Shown piece after piece: positions 60,049 through 64,000 of a DNA stretch of 64,000 nucleotides. The stretch's first letter is position 1; every line of letters starts with the position of its first letter. Made by a program: the position numbers and the translations under genes. The DNA lies in NCBI GenBank assembly GCA_000987045.1, contig LAKY01000029.1:120283-184282 (forward strand), written 5' to 3'. The notes below the pieces were generated by a model. The model did no database searches. It was not told the DNA's origin and worked only from the letters and a program-made list of their open reading frames with translations. Source of the stretch: Clostridiales bacterium PH28_bin88. GTDB lineage: Bacteria > Bacillota > PH28-bin88.

Positions 60049-61500
60049 ATGGCTATTCGGACCAAGGAGGAATACCTGGCATCCCTGCGTGGGATGAGGC
60101 CCAATGTCTATAAGTTCGGCCAGTTAATCAATGATGTCACCACCCACCCCGCCACCCGGCGGGTTGTGGAAAGCCACGCCCGAGCTTTCGACGGTGCTCA
60201 TGACCCCGCAAGGCAGGAACTCTTCACAACCGTATCCTCATTCACCGGCGAGAAGATTATGCGCTTCAACAGCCTGATGCAAAGTAGGGACGACGTCGTT
60301 GCCAACACGGTGATGAAGCGTCAATGCTACCGGCAAACGGGCACCTGTACCGGTGCCCTCTGCGTGGGCTGGAACGCCCTTAACGTGATGTGGGCCGTTA
60401 CCTATGAAATGGACAGGGACCTGGGCACAAACTACCAGGAACGCCTGAAAAAATGGATCCTGTACGCGCAAACCAACAGCCTGGCGGTGGCCGGTGCCCT
60501 AACCGACGCCAAGGGCGACCGCAGTAAAACGCCATCACAACAGGACAACCCCGACAGCAACCTGCATATTGTCTCCAAAAATCCGGACGGTATCGTAGTG
60601 CGCGGTGCCAAGGTGATGATTGCCGGAGCTGCCTCCGCCAACGAAATTTTCATCCTGCCCGGCAGCGGATACCGTGAGCCGGATAGGGACTTCGCTGTTT
60701 CCTTCGTCGTACCCAGGGATGCTGAAGGACTGACTCTGGTGGAGTGCCGCCGGCCAAGTGATTGCCGCGAACTGGAAGAAGGCTTTGACTCTCCTCTAGA
60801 AACAGGCACTACCCAGGCCTACCTTCTCTTTGATAACGTTTTCATTCCCAATGAGCGCGTCTTCCTCGCCGGAGAATATAAGTATTCCGGCACCATTATC
60901 AGGTACTTCACCGCCAACTACCGTTCCTGCATCGGCGGCTGCGTCACTGGACAAGGCGACATCATGGTCGGTACGGCCGCCCTGATGGCCAGGGTTAATG
61001 GCCTGTCCGCCAAAACCTTCCGCGACAAAATCGTGCAAATGTCTATCAACAATGAAACTACATTTGGTGTGGGCATAGGCGCTATCACCATGGGCAAAGC
61101 CCACCCCTCCGGCGTCTGGTTCGCCAACGACCTAATGGCCCATGTCAACAAGGTTCATGTAGCCACCCTTCCCTACGAAGTCAAGCGGCTGCTTCAGGAG
61201 GTCAGCGGCGGCATGGTGGAGACAGGCTGCTTCCCCTCCTTCGCTGATTTCAACCATGAAGAGTACGGTCAATTTGTCCAGGCATGCCTCAAGGCCGGCA
61301 ACGTTTCCCCTGAAACACGTGCCCGCGTCGCCCGCTTGGCCGAATGGTTGACCATTGGTGCCGGCGTCCCCGGCTGCATGCACGGTGGCGGCTCACCCGA
61401 CGGTGCAAGGCTGGTGGTTCGTGCTAACATCCCCATAGACGAATATGCCGAAATGGCCCGCTACCTAGCCGGCGTGGTGGAAGAAATTCCCGAACCGTAA
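60049..61500 (+). CDS. 4-hydroxybutyryl-CoA dehydratase-like flavoprotein (HpaB/AbfD family)
   Basis: 483 residues with the layout of AbfD/4-hydroxyphenylacetate hydroxylase: MRPNVYKFG at the start, GALTDAKGDRS near residues 149-159, LFDNVFIPNERVFL near 261-274 and MHGGGSPDGARL near 444-455. In Clostridium aminobutyricum AbfD, three Cys and one His bind a 4Fe-4S cluster. Compared from memory, the His position here appears to be Tyr (ANYRSCIGGC), and the first Cys pair is spaced C-x4-C (CTGALC). So it may lack the canonical cluster and catalyse a different reaction. Strong ribosome site GGAGGAGG. It lies downstream of a sigma-54 promoter. Confidence 0.8.
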   Translation: MAIRTKEEYLASLRGMRPNVYKFGQLINDVTTHPATRRVVESHARAFDGAHDPARQELFTTVSSFTGEKIMRFNSLMQSRDDVVANTVMKRQCYRQTGTCTGALCVGWNALNVMWAVTYEMDRDLGTNYQERLKKWILYAQTNSLAVAGALTDAKGDRSKTPSQQDNPDSNLHIVSKNPDGIVVRGAKVMIAGAASANEIFILPGSGYREPDRDFAVSFVVPRDAEGLTLVECRRPSDCRELEEGFDSPLETGTTQAYLLFDNVFIPNERVFLAGEYKYSGTIIRYFTANYRSCIGGCVTGQGDIMVGTAALMARVNGLSAKTFRDKIVQMSINNETTFGVGIGAITMGKAHPSGVWFANDLMAHVNKVHVATLPYEVKRLLQEVSGGMVETGCFPSFADFNHEEYGQFVQACLKAGNVSPETRARVARLAEWLTIGAGVPGCMHGGGSPDGARLVVRANIPIDEYAEMARYLAGVVEEIPEP

Positions 61501-61538
61501 CTAAAAGAGGATCGGTAAAACAACCGATCCTCTTTTAG
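61501..61538 (+). terminator. Bidirectional intrinsic terminator
   Basis: Perfect 16-bp stem (61501-61516 with 61523-61538) with A4 on the left and T4 on the right, starting directly after the stop of the dehydratase-like gene. Confidence 0.93.
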
Positions 61539-62272
61539 TGTGCACCCGGCAGGGGCGATAGTTCGACGATTGAAGCCTGCTATGGGCTTTAAAAAAGGCT
61601 GCGGGGTGCTGATAGATAGAGGTGTAATTTAATCCAAAATGAGTAAAGTGGTAAACGTTATTCTTAGAACCGGTGTAGGAATTCTCTAAAAATAGAAGCA
61701 AATAATGTTGGGATTTGCCGACAGATATAGATAAACAGCATCGTATAACCTGAAGTTGCTTAGCCTTTTATATTGGCATGTTAATTGCAGTAGAGATTGA
61801 TACATTAAGTGTTTTAGCAGAAATTGGCGTGAATATGACCGTTTTCCTTCAGAAGCACACCTGTTAAACTGAACACATTACTGGGATAACGGTTACGATA
61901 GGTAAAAGGTAGCATAAACAGCCTCCTACTGCAGTTTTTTGGGGGCTGCAGGAAAACATGGCATCGGAGCTTTATTGTGTGTTGTTTACTTGCGTTATAT
62001 TGTTCTCAGGGTAGAAATTATTTTGAAAGGAGGTCGTTATCAATCAGCGTTCTAGGAATTTTGTCTACAGAAAAAGGGAGGGGGTAAAGAGTTTTAGGGA
62101 TATGCTTTAATAGCAAAACTTGTTGTTAGCGGAAGGGTTGATTATTTGCTCGGCTTGCTTTCATTTTAGGCTGGGCTAATACCCCCTAAGTAGCAGAAAC
62201 ACAATGCCTTAATTCCCGGTAAGTTCTTTGAGGTTTCATGAGCGTACAAAATAATTTTATGGAGGGATAGTC
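61539..62272. other. Gene-free stretch upstream of the BCCT transporter
   Basis: About 730 bases without a gene. It contains the second sigma-54 promoter cassette (61731-61789), an inverted repeat TCCT-CTGCAG/CTGCAGGA (about 61924-61952), and an AAAGGAGGT at about 62026-62034 that has no start codon within reach. GC content drops toward the transporter gene. Confidence 0.5.
61731..61789 (+). promoter_or_regulatory. Sigma-54 promoter with upstream element (copy 2)
   Basis: TGGCAT (61774-61779), five bases, TTGCA (61785-61789). The upstream CATCGTATAACCTGAAG and the intervening TTAGCC are nearly the same as in copy 1 at 58.95-59.01 kb. It lies about 480 bases before the BCCT transporter gene, the only downstream gene, so the untranslated leader would be long. 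Confidence 0.78.
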
Positions 62273-63880
62273 ATGTCCAAGACGGCCTTGTCAAAAAGTG
62301 AAGACAAAATTCGACTCTCTACAGAATCAACTTTAGACAAACCATTATTTTTTGGTGCTGCAAGTATTACATTACTAATTGTTCTATACATGATTATTTT
62401 TGAAAAATCTACAACTGTAGTAGTTTCAAACTTGTTTAATTTCTTCACTGATCAATGGGGATGGGCATATATTTGGGCCACGATGATTTGTTTTGGTGTA
62501 ATGATGTGGTTAGCGTTTGGCAAGTATTCTCAAGTAAAATTTGGTGGGCCTGATGCTAAAGTTGAATTTAGCACTTTCAGTTGGATAGCTATGTTTTTTT
62601 GTTCGGGTATAGGAACTTCTTTACTGGCATGGGCATCTAAGGAATGGTATTATTATTACATTTCACCTCCTTTTGGTATTGAAGCAAAGACAGCTGAAGC
62701 TGCTGATATTGCGGCAGCATACCCGATTTATCACTGGGGCATACTTGGTTGGGTTATTTATGGGATTATGGCTTTTCCAATAGGGTATGCATACTGGAAT
62801 AGAAGACAAGGCAGTTTAAGGTTTAGTACAGCGTGTTCAGGTGTTATCGGAGACAAAAATGCTAATGGCATATTTGGAAAGTTTATTGATTTTTTGTTGA
62901 TATTTGGTCTGGTTGGAGCAAATGCCACATCATTAGGTTCAGGAACTCCAATGTTAGCAGAGAGTGTTAGTAGATTGCTTAATATTCCTCATACTTTTAC
63001 AGTTGATATTTGGGTAGTCGTTATTTGGACAGCTATTTTTACAACATCTGTAACTTTAGGATTAAAAAAAGGTATTAAAGTATTAAGTGATATTAACGTA
63101 ATTGCTGTATTTATATTACTTGGAATAGTTTTTGTTGTAGGCCCAAAATGGTTTATGATTAATACATTTACAGACAGTGTGGGAATTATTATTCAAAACT
63201 TCTTCAGAATGTCATTTTATACAGATCCGGTAGGAAGAAGTATGTTCCCACAATGGTGGACTGTTTTCTATTGGGCATGGTATTTTGCTTATGCACCTTA
63301 TATGGGAATATTTATAGCGAGAGTTTCTCGAGGAAGAACTTTTAGGGAAGTAGTTCTTGGTGTTCTTATCGGAGGGACTTTAGGTACTTCAATATTTTTC
63401 ATGATCTTTGGAAATAATGCTTTATATCAGCAATTAACAGGAGGGTTTGATTTTATTGGCACAGTATCTTCAAGTGGAGATGCTGCAGCAATATTAGGTG
63501 CACTAATGGTTCTTCCGTTAAGCAAAATAATATTAATTATATTTACATTTGTAGGATTTGTTTATTCTGCAACAACAATAGATTCATCTGCATACTCAAT
63601 GGCAACTGTTTCTTCTAAGGAATTAAAATTTGGACAAGAACCAGCATGGTTTAACAGGATGTTCTGGGCGCTTATTTCAGGCGGAGTAGCATTAGTTGTA
63701 ATGAATATAGGAGGATTAACACCTGTAAAAACTACATCTTTGGTTGTTGCATTCCCGATACTAATTTTTGTACTTGTAGCTTTATGGTCGTTCTTTAAAC
63801 ATCTTAAAGCTGACCAACCGCATTTACTGAAACCATCACCAGAAGACACTGAAATTGATGAGTTTTTGACAAATAAGTAA
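62273..63880 (+). CDS. BCCT-family betaine/carnitine/choline-type transporter
   Basis: 535 residues with twelve membrane helices. Family features are FFCSGIGTSLLAWASKEW near residues 111-128 and PQWWTVFYWAWYFAYAPYMG near 325-344, the Trp-rich region that lines the trimethylammonium binding site, followed by ARVSRGRTFREV. It imports or exchanges quaternary amines or similar zwitterions. The gene is strikingly AT-rich and codon use differs from its neighbours, indicating recent transfer. The ATG at 62273 follows GGAGGG. It probably depends on the sigma-54 promoter upstream. Confidence 0.93.
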   Translation: MSKTALSKSEDKIRLSTESTLDKPLFFGAASITLLIVLYMIIFEKSTTVVVSNLFNFFTDQWGWAYIWATMICFGVMMWLAFGKYSQVKFGGPDAKVEFSTFSWIAMFFCSGIGTSLLAWASKEWYYYYISPPFGIEAKTAEAADIAAAYPIYHWGILGWVIYGIMAFPIGYAYWNRRQGSLRFSTACSGVIGDKNANGIFGKFIDFLLIFGLVGANATSLGSGTPMLAESVSRLLNIPHTFTVDIWVVVIWTAIFTTSVTLGLKKGIKVLSDINVIAVFILLGIVFVVGPKWFMINTFTDSVGIIIQNFFRMSFYTDPVGRSMFPQWWTVFYWAWYFAYAPYMGIFIARVSRGRTFREVVLGVLIGGTLGTSIFFMIFGNNALYQQLTGGFDFIGTVSSSGDAAAILGALMVLPLSKIILIIFTFVGFVYSATTIDSSAYSMATVSSKELKFGQEPAWFNRMFWALISGGVALVVMNIGGLTPVKTTSLVVAFPILIFVLVALWSFFKHLKADQPHLLKPSPEDTEIDEFLTNK

Positions 63881-64000
63881 CGTAGTTAAAAAAGTAAACC
63901 AAGTAAGATATCTCAAGCTAAAGCCCCTGTTACTTTTGACCCTTGTTCCGCATAAACATCGCGACATCTGATGAATTATTGCAGCAGGAAACCATCCCCC

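Noticed and set aside
31614..61982. 17-base identity GGAGCTTTATTGTGTGT at 31614-31630 and 61966-61982
   Set aside because: Both lie upstream of transporter genes, but a single shared 17-mer in 64 kb can occur by chance and flanks do not match.

Overview
The window reads as chromosome of a Gram-positive, probably spore-forming anaerobe of the Peptococcaceae/Desulfotomaculum type; this is an inference. The evidence is strong AGGAGG-type ribosome sites with frequent GTG/TTG starts, ferredoxin-linked enzymes (tungsten aldehyde oxidoreductase, 2-oxoacid:ferredoxin oxidoreductase), sigma-54 control, an S-layer-anchored multihaem cytochrome, and a ComA/ComB pair of the kind used for spore sulfolactate. 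The DNA is GC-rich except for two AT-rich islands (about 51.1-53.1 kb and 62.0-63.9 kb) that look acquired. No tRNA, rRNA or CRISPR array was seen.

Layout. 0-5 kb: end of an unknown gene, a cell-wall glucosaminidase, then a queuosine-salvage operon (preQ1-I riboswitch, VUT/YhhQ transporter, queF, DUF188, thioesterase). 5-15 kb: DEAD-box helicase, hairpins of an IS200/IS605-like remnant, nitroreductase, ZIP transporter, cis-prenyltransferase paralogue, glucan phosphorylase, Lrp regulator, ubiX, and a NarL-type two-component pair. 15-27 kb: nine-haem SLH cytochrome, ferredoxin, EndoIII-like protein, ArsR regulator, an operon of a glycosidase with an active-looking and a dead nitrilase, a possible small RNA, a D,D-carboxypeptidase, and a triheme lipoprotein.

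27-51 kb is the centre of interest. A sigma-54 activator is followed by a consensus sigma-54 promoter and about 20 co-oriented genes: a lone PucR N-domain, a DAO-type flavoprotein, a LIV-type ABC importer preceded by a FadR/PdhR-type operator, the matching GntR/FCD regulator, a split Hcn/Lhp-like amino-acid dehydrogenase (2Fe-2S, FAD, 4Fe-4S and BFD subunits), a four-cluster ferredoxin, a tungsten aldehyde oxidoreductase with its own MoaD, an ornithine-cyclodeaminase-family enzyme, a second DAO flavoprotein, a three-subunit 2-oxoacid:ferredoxin oxidoreductase with a GltD-like iron-sulfur flavoprotein, and a prolyl-tRNA synthetase relative that has lost its aminoacylation motifs. Together they suggest import of an amino or imino acid, oxidation by a membrane-independent flavoprotein/iron-sulfur complex, and conversion of the 2-oxo acid to acyl-CoA with reduction of ferredoxin. 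The substrate is not known; a proline-like compound is one hypothesis.

51-64 kb is accessory: an AT-rich Fic protein behind a perfect 18-bp palindrome, a methyltransferase, a broken and an intact VapBC module, an unusual array of hairpins (54.69-55.10 kb), comA/comB, a sigma-54 activator pseudogene next to an IS110 fragment, a 4-hydroxybutyryl-CoA dehydratase-like protein, and an AT-rich BCCT transporter. The last two lie downstream of two near-duplicate sigma-54 promoters with a shared upstream element.
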